Source: Sulfurospirillum sp.
GTDB lineage: Bacteria; Campylobacterota; Campylobacteria; Campylobacterales; Arcobacteraceae
Direction: 5' to 3'
NCBI GenBank assembly: GCA_030491005.1
Contig: JAKZMJ010000030.1
Coordinates: 62,001-126,000 of the forward strand
DNA length: 64,000 nucleotides
Notes under the pieces: generated by a model
Told to the model about the DNA's origin: nothing
What the model saw: only the letters and a program-made list of their open reading frames with translations
Databases searched by the model: none
Shown here: in pieces, positions 9,353 through 16,999 of the stretch
How the letters are laid out: each line of letters starts with the position of its first letter
How positions within the stretch are numbered: position 1 is the first letter of the stretch
Position numbers and translations under genes: made by a program

Positions 9353-9909
9353 TATTTTAATCCTTCTAAATCTTTTCTTGCAACTGGGTTATCATATGCA
9401 TGAATTATCTCATCCAAACTTGTATAGCTGGCTTTTTTCTTATATGTAATTCCATAAGTTTCTATCTGAGTTAATGCAACCTTTATAAAATCTGGAAATT
9501 TATCATTAAGTTTAGGTGTTAATTTTGTAATTACTTCATCAATATTTTCTGGTACTATTCCTATAATATTAACATCAGCCATTCTTTCTAAAAGTGAACA
9601 AATCTCTAGCATTTCAACTATTTCTACTTCATGTGCAGATTGTTTATAAGAACCAAGTCCCATGAGTTCTTGTGCAGGTAAATTATATATTGCACCTGCC
9701 TCATCATCTTGCATTGTTATAGTATCAAGTATTACAACTTTATCATAGTCTTGATAATATACCATTAATTTAAAGCCTAATACACCGCCATCAACAAAAG
9801 TAATGTCATGATCAAATTCATAGTTTTCCTCTAAATACTTTTGAGCATAAACACCAATACCTTCATCTTGATAAATTATTGTTCCTGCGCCTACTATTGC
9901 TATTGTCAT
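9352..9909 (-). CDS. hydD: HydD, hydrogenase large-subunit maturation endopeptidase
   Basis: This 185-residue protein belongs to the HyaD/HybD/HupD endopeptidases, which cut the C-terminal peptide off the large subunit after nickel insertion. The N terminus, GAGTIIYQDEGIGVYA, is the variant form of the family motif GxGNxLxxDDGVG and keeps the acidic nickel ligand. VVILDT carries the conserved Asp and SAHEVEI the conserved His. Its expected substrate is HydB, which has a 20-residue tail after the last Cys motif. HupV-like 14076-15344 has no tail and should not need it. The start overlaps nothing upstream (37 bp after hydC) and the stop overlaps hydE. Confidence 0.92.
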   Translation of the reverse strand: MTIAIVGAGTIIYQDEGIGVYAQKYLEENYEFDHDITFVDGGVLGFKLMVYYQDYDKVVILDTITMQDDEAGAIYNLPAQELMGLGSYKQSAHEVEIVEMLEICSLLERMADVNIIGIVPENIDEVITKLTPKLNDKFPDFIKVALTQIETYGITYKKKASYTSLDEIIHAYDNPVARKDLEGLK

Positions 9910-9946
9910 ATATTACTTCTCCTTTATAAAAAGCCACTTATAAATA

Positions 9947-10657
9947 TTATTTTATATTCTCATCTTCTTTAACAAATTTACTTCCACCAACAACAATGGC
10001 AATATCAGCTTCTTTCCAAAAAATTGTTCTCCATACTTGATAATATATGTGAAATACTATCCATGAAAGTATCAAATACATACTCAAATGATGTGCATAC
10101 CTAACATCAATGTTAGTACCACCTGTAATATTTAAAGTCCAATCAGTCATTATGTGTAACATTGTTGGCCACCAGCTTCCAATTGAACTCATACCTGATG
10201 ATAAACCATGTACGTAAAGCTGAAGACCAGTTAATAACATCCAAACTAATAATAAATGAAATACTGTAAAAAATACAACATTAAAACTATCAGGATGACT
10301 ACTATTAAACTTTTTTCTTCTATTTAAAGTAATTAAATTTATAAGTACTTCTAAAAATTCTTTTAAATTTTTACTCGTTGGTATTAATTTTTTATATGCT
10401 TGTTCAAATCTCGAGAAGAAAAATAAATAACCAATTAGCATACTACTTACATCAAAAATTATTGCTGCATAAAGGTGTATAAGTCTATTCCATGCCATAA
10501 CAAATTTTGTAACAGCTGGATCAGAGATAAAACTTTGATAATATGGATGTCCTATGTATAAACCAGTAATAACTGCTGCAATCATACATAATGCGACAAG
10601 CCAATGATTTATTCTCATTACGGTTGTCATTCTTTCTATTTTTTTATAATTAGCCAT
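9947..10657 (-). CDS. hydC: HydC, cytochrome b subunit of uptake hydrogenase
   Basis: HydC anchors the HydAB heterodimer on the periplasmic side of the inner membrane and passes electrons from H2 through two b hemes to menaquinone. The 236-residue protein has four clear membrane segments (about residues 19-40, 60-83, 127-150 and 188-210). It has candidate heme His residues in NHWLVA, LIHLYA, FHLLLVW and HHLSMY/FHIYYQ. It fits the Ni/Fe-hydrogenase I b-type cytochrome family and follows hydB by 12 bp. Confidence 0.94.
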   Translation of the reverse strand: MANYKKIERMTTVMRINHWLVALCMIAAVITGLYIGHPYYQSFISDPAVTKFVMAWNRLIHLYAAIIFDVSSMLIGYLFFFSRFEQAYKKLIPTSKNLKEFLEVLINLITLNRRKKFNSSHPDSFNVVFFTVFHLLLVWMLLTGLQLYVHGLSSGMSSIGSWWPTMLHIMTDWTLNITGGTNIDVRYAHHLSMYLILSWIVFHIYYQVWRTIFWKEADIAIVVGGSKFVKEDENIK

Positions 10658-10669
10658 AATAACTCCTTA

Positions 10670-12427
10670 TTAAATATTACAATTAGGATTAACTTTAAAA
10701 CTACTAAGTTCACGACCTTTTGAATCAATAATATGTACAGCACAGGCAATACAAGGATCAAAAGAATGAATAGTTCTTAAAATTTCTAGTGGTTGTTCAG
10801 GATCAGCTACTTTAGTACCAATTAATGAAGATTCATATGCTCCCATTCTACCTTTATAGTCTCTTGGGGCAGCATTCCATGTTGATGGAACCACAGCTTG
10901 AAAATTTTTAACTTTACCATCTTCTATTACAATCCAGTGTCCTAAAGAACCTCTTGGAGCTTCAGCCATACCAAAACCTCTAGCACTTTTAGATACTTTA
11001 TCAAAATCAAACTCTGTCCATGTAGATTTATCTCCAGAGGCTACATTAGCAGCTAATTCATCAAGCCAATCAATCATTACATTTCCCATTACTTCAGTTT
11101 CAATAGCACGAGCAGCTGTTCGTCCAACTGTTGATAATATTACACTTGCAGGTGCTGCTTTCCCTAAACCTAATTGCTTTCCTAATTTTCCTAAGAATGA
11201 AGTTGCTGCACTTGTAATTCCTTCATGTTTGGCAGCCAAACCTACAACTATTCTAGCTAATGGTCCAACTTCCATTCTTATATCATCATATAATGGGGAC
11301 TTTATCCAAGAGTATTTTTCTTCAGTTTTTAAATATGCATAACCATCTTCTTTTTTCTCTAAACCTGTATACTTAGGTACAGTTTTACCTTCATATGGAT
11401 GAAGACCAACATCTGGTTCTCCTTTTCCATCGTACCATGAATGTGACACATCTTCTGTAATCTTAGTTTGATCTAACGGATGAAGTTTTGACAAATCTCC
11501 ATCTAGTACAATACCCCTAGGAAATAATAATTCTGAACTATAAAAATCATTATCATTTAATCTGAAATCACCATAAGACATATAATTTTTAAGTCCAGCT
11601 CCTGTACCATCTAGTGCTTCATCAGCATAAATAGTACCAGCCATTAAAATATCAGCCATATATGCATTTTTGATAAAGTCATTTATTTTAACTAAATGTG
11701 ATTTGAATTGTGCGATTCTTGCTGGGTTTTGAATGTCTTGGATACAAGTAACTCCACCAACAACTAAAGATTGAGGATGTGGCATTTTCCCACCAAAAAT
11801 AGCTTGCATTTTTGACATATCTCTTTGAATATCTAATGCCTGCAAATAATGTGCCACGGCAACTAAGTTTTGTTCAGGAGATAGTTTGTAATGTTTATTA
11901 CCCCAATAAGCATTTGAGAAAATCCCAAGTCTACCTTGTTCTACAAACTTTCCAACTCTTTCTTGAATTTTTTTTAAGTCTCCTTCTCCAGATCCATATG
12001 GAGTATCTGTCCATCTTAATGCTTCATTTGCAGCTAGTTTTGGGTCAGCTTTTAATGCTGAAATAATATCAACCCAGTCAAGAGCATGTAGGTGATAGAA
12101 GTGTACAACATGATCATGTAAATATAATGCACCTTGAATTAAGTTTCTTACGATTCTAGCATTTTTTGGAATCTTCACATTAAAAGCATCTTCTACAGCT
12201 TCTATACTTCTTTGATAATGTGTTCCAGTACAAACCCCACATATTCTCATAGTCATTAATCCTATATCTCTAGGATCTCTATTCTTAACAATTGTTTCAA
12301 TACCTCTAAACATTGTAGATGATGTATATGCATCAGTTATGATATTGTTTTCATCAATTATTGCTTCAACTCTTAAATGACCCTCAATTCTAGTTATTGG
12401 GTCAACTATTATATGTTTTTTACTCAT
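10670..12427 (-). CDS. hydB: HydB, uptake [NiFe]-hydrogenase large subunit
   Basis: HydB is the catalytic subunit with the NiFe(CN)2CO site. I take the ATG at 12427, preceded by AAAGGAA, rather than the start 33 bp upstream, because MSKKHIIVDPITRIEGHL is the normal N terminus and the longer start would overlap hydA. The L1 motif is RICGVCTGTH and the L2 motif is DPCIACAVH, so all four nickel/iron cysteines are present. A 20-residue tail follows the L2 His and should be removed by HydD. It would be exported with HydA through the Tat pathway. It lies 10 bp after hydA. The sequence looks like a group 1 respiratory enzyme. Confidence 0.97.
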   Translation of the reverse strand: MSKKHIIVDPITRIEGHLRVEAIIDENNIITDAYTSSTMFRGIETIVKNRDPRDIGLMTMRICGVCTGTHYQRSIEAVEDAFNVKIPKNARIVRNLIQGALYLHDHVVHFYHLHALDWVDIISALKADPKLAANEALRWTDTPYGSGEGDLKKIQERVGKFVEQGRLGIFSNAYWGNKHYKLSPEQNLVAVAHYLQALDIQRDMSKMQAIFGGKMPHPQSLVVGGVTCIQDIQNPARIAQFKSHLVKINDFIKNAYMADILMAGTIYADEALDGTGAGLKNYMSYGDFRLNDNDFYSSELLFPRGIVLDGDLSKLHPLDQTKITEDVSHSWYDGKGEPDVGLHPYEGKTVPKYTGLEKKEDGYAYLKTEEKYSWIKSPLYDDIRMEVGPLARIVVGLAAKHEGITSAATSFLGKLGKQLGLGKAAPASVILSTVGRTAARAIETEVMGNVMIDWLDELAANVASGDKSTWTEFDFDKVSKSARGFGMAEAPRGSLGHWIVIEDGKVKNFQAVVPSTWNAAPRDYKGRMGAYESSLIGTKVADPEQPLEILRTIHSFDPCIACAVHIIDSKGRELSSFKVNPNCNI

Positions 12428-12437
12428 TATTATTCCT

Positions 12438-13664
12438 TTATTCCGATTTTTTTCCAGCAATTACACTTGCTGCTGCATGAATAGCAATACCAATACCAGC
12501 TGCTGTAACTAGCCCTATACCAAATTCATCTACAGTTTTTTCTACTCCACCAAATGGGGCAAAGTTATTAAACTTCGTATCTGACATTGGTCTTTCTTGT
12601 GCAAATTTATCCCAAAATTGTGGTTCACTACAACCAATACAACCATGTCCTGCTCCAATTGGCCAGTTAGTTCCACTATTGTATTTTACAATTGAACAAT
12701 TATTAAAAGTCATGGGACCTTTACAACCCATTTTGTATAAACAGAAATTATTTTCAGCACCTTCATCTCCCCATTCTTCAACAAATTCACCTGCATCAAA
12801 ATGTCCTCTTCTTTCACAGTTATCATGAATCCTATAACCAAATGCAAATTTTGGTCTATTAAGATGATCTAACTCAGGAATTTGACCTGTTAACACATAG
12901 TGTAAAATTGTACCTGTAATATTAGCTGGGTTTGCAGGACAAGCAGGAATATTAATAATCGCTTTATCTTTTATTATATCTTGTACTCCAACTGCACCAG
13001 TTGGATTTGGTGCAGCTGCTGGAATTCCACCAAATGTAGCACAGGTTCCAACTGCAACAACAGCTGCACAATTTTTTGCTACTCTTTTTAGATGCGCTTC
13101 AAATGTTTCACCATTCGCACCAATAGTTCCATATAAACCATTCATAGCTCTAGGTATCGAACCTTCCACTAAACAAAGATACTTACCTTTAAAAGTTTCC
13201 ATAGCAGCATTTAAATGTTCTTCTGCAGCATGACCAGCTGCTGCCATTAATGTTTCATTAAATTCTAAAGAAATCGTTTCTAAAATTAGCTCATCAATTG
13301 TAGGCGAATCTGATCGTAGTAGTGCTTCTGAATTTCCAGCACAATCTTGTAATTCAATCCAAATAACAGGAACTCTATTCATTAATTCAGCTGCTTTTAC
13401 AACTAAAGGTGTAAAAGAAGCTGGTATCATAAGTGCAGCACATGCAGCACTTGCCCATTTCATAAAGTCCCTTCTTGTTAAACCTTCAGTTTCAAGTAAA
13501 TGATCAATTGATATTTTACTAGCAGCTGGTGTATTTTCAAGTTCAATTAATCTATCTTCCATTTGTTTGGCAAGTGTATTATAATATTCATCACCACGAT
13601 TAGTATTAACTCTTGTCCCTTTTGCACTAAACATAGCACTTAGGGCATCTCTTCTATCAACCAT
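12438..13664 (-). CDS. hydA: HydA, uptake [NiFe]-hydrogenase small subunit with Tat signal
   Basis: HydA carries three iron-sulfur clusters from the active site to HydC. The 408-residue precursor has a twin-arginine signal, TRRDFMKW, unusually deep at Arg64-Arg65, and a second Arg pair at residues 4-5. A C-terminal hydrophobic helix (GLVTAAGIGIAIHAAASVIAG) is the membrane anchor. In the proximal-cluster motif the usual CxGC is CAGN (residues 108-111), so one Cys is Asn. The other cluster ligands are visible: GTCATFGG, PACPANP, IHDNCERRGH, KMGCKGP, NNCSI and GCIGCSEP. The ATG at 13664 has AAAGGAA upstream. It is the first structural gene after a 411-bp gap. Confidence 0.96.
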   Translation of the reverse strand: MVDRRDALSAMFSAKGTRVNTNRGDEYYNTLAKQMEDRLIELENTPAASKISIDHLLETEGLTRRDFMKWASAACAALMIPASFTPLVVKAAELMNRVPVIWIELQDCAGNSEALLRSDSPTIDELILETISLEFNETLMAAAGHAAEEHLNAAMETFKGKYLCLVEGSIPRAMNGLYGTIGANGETFEAHLKRVAKNCAAVVAVGTCATFGGIPAAAPNPTGAVGVQDIIKDKAIINIPACPANPANITGTILHYVLTGQIPELDHLNRPKFAFGYRIHDNCERRGHFDAGEFVEEWGDEGAENNFCLYKMGCKGPMTFNNCSIVKYNSGTNWPIGAGHGCIGCSEPQFWDKFAQERPMSDTKFNNFAPFGGVEKTVDEFGIGLVTAAGIGIAIHAAASVIAGKKSE

Positions 13665-13687
13665 AATATTTCCTTTAAGTTATTTTA

Positions 13688-13701
13688 AATGAATATTCAT
13701 T
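13688..13701. promoter_or_regulatory. Palindrome upstream of hydA, candidate TetR-family operator
   Basis: AATGAATATTCATT is a perfect 14-bp palindrome, followed by a further TCAT repeat of the half-site. It ends 24 bp before the hydA ATG. ATGAAT/ATTCAT half-sites are common in TetR-family operators, and a TetR-type gene is at 16211-16804. That this protein binds here is inference. Confidence 0.45.
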
Positions 13702-13713
13702 CATATTTTAAAT

Positions 13714-13719
13714 ATTATC
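13714..13719 (-). promoter_or_regulatory. Possible -10 box of hydA
   Basis: GATAAT on the minus strand would place the transcript start near 13707, just upstream of the palindrome at 13688-13701. A better consensus TATAAT lies at 13785-13790 and would give a leader of about 115 nt. No clear -35 is seen for either, which is usual in Campylobacterota. Confidence 0.3.
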
Positions 13720-14055
13720 TTATTTGAACTTTTTAGTAACTTAAGGGCAACTCTAAAATAAATTTTAATGTAAAATAATTTATAATTATATAGTCAGTCC
13801 TAAAAAATTTACTTTTAATATCTACTTGTATGATGTGAAATTAGTGAAATATAGTTTGATTAATATTAATATTTGATATAAAGATTTAAATTTCATTGTT
13901 CGATTAATAACTATACAACTTTTACATACAAACTTTATAAGGATTGATTTTACAAATAATTCCGTTCTAATTTATTGGAAATTACAACTATTGAATTTTT
14001 GTATTTATTGTTAGAGATGCCATTAATAAATATAGATTTTTACATTAAATAGTGT

Positions 14056-14080
14056 ATTAATATAAATAGTTTATATTAAT
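14056..14080 (-). terminator. Perfect inverted repeat overlapping the hupV-like stop codon
   Basis: An 11-bp perfect inverted repeat (14056-14066 with 14070-14080) has a 3-nt loop TAG and includes the stop codon of the large-subunit gene. The stem is pure A/T and no U-run follows on the minus strand, so it is at best a weak terminator. It may protect the mRNA 3' end. Confidence 0.35.
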
Positions 14081-15344
14081 GTGTGGTACAAACGGAGCAA
14101 ACATCAAATGACTTAAATGCTATTTCTGCTAGTTTAACATTGTTAAGTCCACACATTGCCTTTTGTGAAATTCCAAGGTTTTCTCGTGTACCATTGGATA
14201 AGTTCCATTGTGTAGGAGTGATAATATCATATTTTGAAATTATTCCATTTTTTAAAGTAACTTTATGTATTAAACTACCTCTTGCTGCTTCAACAGCACT
14301 TTGCCCAAAACCTGTCATATTTGATATATCAATATCAGGTTTTATATATGATACTTCATTTAAATCTATTTCTTTTATTAGTTTTTTACAATGATTTAAA
14401 AGTTGCGGTATTTCATATGTTCGTGCAATAATTCTTGTAAAAATACTATCAGAGTATTTTCTATGTGCATCTTTTATTAATGGTATTTTATTTATCATAG
14501 CACGACTAAGTGGACCTACTTCATAATATTTACCTTTGTACATAACATTTTTTGCTTTTGATTTAATATTTTCAAATTCATTCACATTATTTATAATAAC
14601 ATTCTTTGTTACATTGGTTTTTAATGCTTTTCCACTATTAAAAAAGCTATTAGATCCAAAAGCGATAAATCTATCAAAACTTTTTCCAATATTTTGCCAA
14701 TTTTGAGTTTTAATATATTTTAATAAAGTAGGTAAATCCCCATCTCTATTTAATAACTCATAAACATTTTCATACATTTTAGAATTTTTATCATTTCTAG
14801 TGATGACAGTATCTTCAAAATACTTTATAGTTTCATTTATGTAAGATTCAACTTTAATTAAATCCATAGTTGTAATATCACAATTCACACCTCCAACAAT
14901 TGCATAAGAGTTATGTGGATATTGACCTGCAATAGTTGCTATTGCTTTTGCCATTATTTGTGATGGTTTTGTGGCTTTTAATATATATTGTTTATATCCA
15001 AATAAAGGTAATAAATTTAAATAAAACCATTTAAAATGGTTTTGAATTAATTCAAAATTTAAAGTTAATTCTCTCAAAAGTTTTGCTTTTTGAGTGATTT
15101 GTATATCTTCATAACAATCTTCAAGAGCTTGAACAGTGGCAATGAGATGTGCTTGACCACAAATTCCACAAACTCTAGGATTAATCACTAAAGCGTCAAG
15201 AGCTGGTTTGTTTTCTAAGATTTGTTCTATATTCCTCGTATTCATAAACTCTATATCAACAAAATCTATTTTTTTATTTTTACCAAAAGAAAAATTTAAT
15301 TTTGCTTCGCCTTCAATTTTCTCAATAAGTTTAATTATGTTCAA
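14076..15344 (-). CDS. Cytosolic [NiFe]-hydrogenase large subunit, HupV/HoxC-like (H2 sensor type)
   Basis: This 422-residue protein has the L1 motif RVCGICGQAH and the L2 motif DVCSVCTTH, so the four nickel/iron cysteines are kept. It ends directly at that His. The missing C-terminal peptide is the hallmark of regulatory, H2-sensing hydrogenases (HupV/HoxC), which skip protease maturation. The N terminus, KLIEKIEGEAKLNF, fits the family and requires a TTG start at 15344, which overlaps the stop of the small-subunit gene (TTGA). It forms an operon with that gene and the TetR-type gene. A sensory role is inferred; a low-activity cytosolic uptake enzyme is the alternative. Confidence 0.85.
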   Translation of the reverse strand: MNIIKLIEKIEGEAKLNFSFGKNKKIDFVDIEFMNTRNIEQILENKPALDALVINPRVCGICGQAHLIATVQALEDCYEDIQITQKAKLLRELTLNFELIQNHFKWFYLNLLPLFGYKQYILKATKPSQIMAKAIATIAGQYPHNSYAIVGGVNCDITTMDLIKVESYINETIKYFEDTVITRNDKNSKMYENVYELLNRDGDLPTLLKYIKTQNWQNIGKSFDRFIAFGSNSFFNSGKALKTNVTKNVIINNVNEFENIKSKAKNVMYKGKYYEVGPLSRAMINKIPLIKDAHRKYSDSIFTRIIARTYEIPQLLNHCKKLIKEIDLNEVSYIKPDIDISNMTGFGQSAVEAARGSLIHKVTLKNGIISKYDIITPTQWNLSNGTRENLGISQKAMCGLNNVKLAEIAFKSFDVCSVCTTH

Positions 15345-16210
15345 AATAAATCTTCTTCTAATCTTTGTATTTTAAATGATTTAGTTACACCTGCTAATGT
15401 TAGATAAGCTCTTTTACCAACACCTAAGGGTAAGTTCTGTGGGATACCCATATTTTTTTTAGTATTAAATAAATCTAATCGTGGAAAAGTAGGTTCTGTG
15501 CAACCATGACAAGGTTCTCCTGATCTAGTCTTAGAATTTACTTCATTCCAAAGTATTTTATTGCAACTTCCTTGTGTATATGGTCCTTGACAACCATGGT
15601 CATAGAACATACATCCTTCTTTTTCACCAAAATTATGATTATCAATTTTATACTCAAAATACTCATTTCTTGTGCATCCGTTATGAATTGTATATGAAAA
15701 ATACTCTTTTGGTCTTAGAAACTTATCAACTTTTATTTGTATTTCGTTTTTAATACTAAATAAAGTATTTACTAGTTTTTCTGGATGTAATGGACAGCCA
15801 CTTATGCTTATAGTTTTTTCCTTTAAACTTGAAAATAAAAATGTTGATTTGTCTTCATCAAAATGTAAGCCTGTAGTATAATTAAATTTACTTTGTCTAA
15901 ATATACCACCAAATGTTGCACAAGTTCCAGCAGTGATAATTTTTTTTACTTTTGAAGAATATTTATTTATAATATTTATTATAGGTACATCTGCTTTTTT
16001 ATATTCAGGAGATATTGCACCTTCTAAAATCATAATATCACAAGGTATTTCTTTATTTATTATATCATCTAACGTATAGATACTATCAATAATAGGATGA
16101 TAAATAAACTCAAAGTTTTCTAAAAATTGTTCAAGTAATGAATAATTTAAAAAAGAATGTGCATTTCCATTACATCCTATAGCATTTATCCATAAGACTT
16201 GTGTTTTCAT
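15341..16210 (-). CDS. Cytosolic [NiFe]-hydrogenase small subunit, HupU/HoxB-like
   Basis: The 289-residue protein starts directly with MKTQVLWINAIGC and has no twin-arginine signal and no C-terminal membrane helix, so it is cytosolic. Iron-sulfur ligands are visible in GTCATFGG, SGCPLHPE, IHNGCTRNE, EGCMFYDHGCQGP, GSCNKILW and PCHGCTEP. The first motif is GCNGN instead of GCxGC, so the second proximal-cluster Cys is Asn, as in HydA of this window. The start codon abuts the TetR stop (TAAATG) and the stop overlaps the large subunit start, so the three genes are one translational unit. The function as H2 sensor subunit is inferred from layout. Confidence 0.85.
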   Translation of the reverse strand: MKTQVLWINAIGCNGNAHSFLNYSLLEQFLENFEFIYHPIIDSIYTLDDIINKEIPCDIMILEGAISPEYKKADVPIINIINKYSSKVKKIITAGTCATFGGIFRQSKFNYTTGLHFDEDKSTFLFSSLKEKTISISGCPLHPEKLVNTLFSIKNEIQIKVDKFLRPKEYFSYTIHNGCTRNEYFEYKIDNHNFGEKEGCMFYDHGCQGPYTQGSCNKILWNEVNSKTRSGEPCHGCTEPTFPRLDLFNTKKNMGIPQNLPLGVGKRAYLTLAGVTKSFKIQRLEEDLF

Positions 16211-16804
16211 TTATACACTCAATGCTTTATAAATATTATAACTCACATCATCTATATAATTATCTAAATCATTTGGTAATACCTTCTCCCCTTTTAGAAA
16301 AACCATACCACCTAAATATCCCATAAATAAACCAAAAGCACTAAAGAAATCTTGATCTCTTAAATCACCAGCTTTTACACCTTCTTCAAAATAAATCATA
16401 ATTTCTGTTACAAATTCATTTACACAAATCATACCCTCACAACCATCTTTAAAAACTTCTCTATTTGATAAAAAAATTCTTAAAAAGTAATCAATTATTT
16501 CTGGTCTTAATTTTGCAGTTTTAAAATAAATTTCAATTATCTTTCGTGTTTTTTCTTCTGTACTAATATCTAATTCATTTATAGCTTTTAGTTTATTACC
16601 TAAATAAATTGAAATAAAAGATATAATCTCTTTTGCTAAAATATCTTTAGATTTAAAATAATTATACATATTTCCAACACTCATAGATAATTCTTTTGCA
16701 ATATCAGGAATAGTAGTATTATAAAAACCTTTTTTTGAAAAAAGTTCCAAAGAAGATTGAATAATTTGATTCTTTTTTTCTTGTTTTTTATCTGTAATTT
16801 TCAA
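16211..16804 (-). CDS. TetR/AcrR-family regulator leading the sensor-hydrogenase operon
   Basis: The 197-residue protein has an N-terminal TetR helix-turn-helix (residues about 26-55: TTIPDIAKELSMSVGNMYNYF) and a helical C-terminal ligand/dimer domain without recognisable cofactor motifs. The only in-frame start is TTG at 16804, and an out-of-frame ATG with 9 codons precedes it. It is first in an operon with hydrogenase small and large subunits, with zero spacing. Known H2-sensing hydrogenases signal to a histidine kinase and an NtrC-type regulator; none is here. I infer that this TetR protein controls the hyd/hyp genes, possibly under control of the sensor. Confidence 0.88.
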   Translation of the reverse strand: MKITDKKQEKKNQIIQSSLELFSKKGFYNTTIPDIAKELSMSVGNMYNYFKSKDILAKEIISFISIYLGNKLKAINELDISTEEKTRKIIEIYFKTAKLRPEIIDYFLRIFLSNREVFKDGCEGMICVNEFVTEIMIYFEEGVKAGDLRDQDFFSAFGLFMGYLGGMVFLKGEKVLPNDLDNYIDDVSYNIYKALSV

Positions 16805-16834
16805 TTGTAGTTTTCATCCTTTTATATTTAAGTC

Positions 16835-16840
16835 ATTATA
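16835..16840 (-). promoter_or_regulatory. -10 box of the TetR-sensor hydrogenase operon
   Basis: A consensus TATAAT on the minus strand lies about 30 bp upstream of the TTG start. AGTCA (16831-16835) and TGACT (16862-16866) flank it as an inverted pair about 31 bp apart, centre to centre, which could be a regulator site. An AGTCAGT element also occurs upstream of hydA (13792-13798). Confidence 0.45.
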
Positions 16841-16999
16841 CATCAATTTAAATAAAATAACTGACTAAATATTATTACTTAACTTTCGCACCTAAAATAA
16901 TCTAAAAAACATCAATAAAATCATTCGTAATCCTATTCTTCGCTATAAATAGGACTTAATGAAAAATTCAGGCTCTTAAATATTTACTTTAATGATATT

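Larger units (their letters stand above)
13665..14075. other. 411-bp non-coding regulatory gap upstream of hydA
   Basis: No gene is visible on either strand. It separates the TetR-hupU-hupV operon from hydA, both on the minus strand. It holds a perfect 14-bp palindrome close to hydA, at least two possible minus-strand -10 boxes (13714-13719 and 13785-13790), an AT-only palindrome at 13859-13870 and an AGTCAGTC element at 13792-13799. Its length fits a regulated promoter with several binding sites or a long leader. I see no sigma-54 -24/-12 element and no riboswitch I recognise. Confidence 0.6.

Noticed and set aside
12428-12460. Longer start of HydB overlapping hydA
   Set aside because: The ATG at 12427 has a good ribosome binding site and matches the usual large-subunit N terminus.
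13859-13870. ATTAATATTAAT as a second operator upstream of hydA
   Set aside because: A pure A/T palindrome of this length is expected by chance in such AT-rich spacer.
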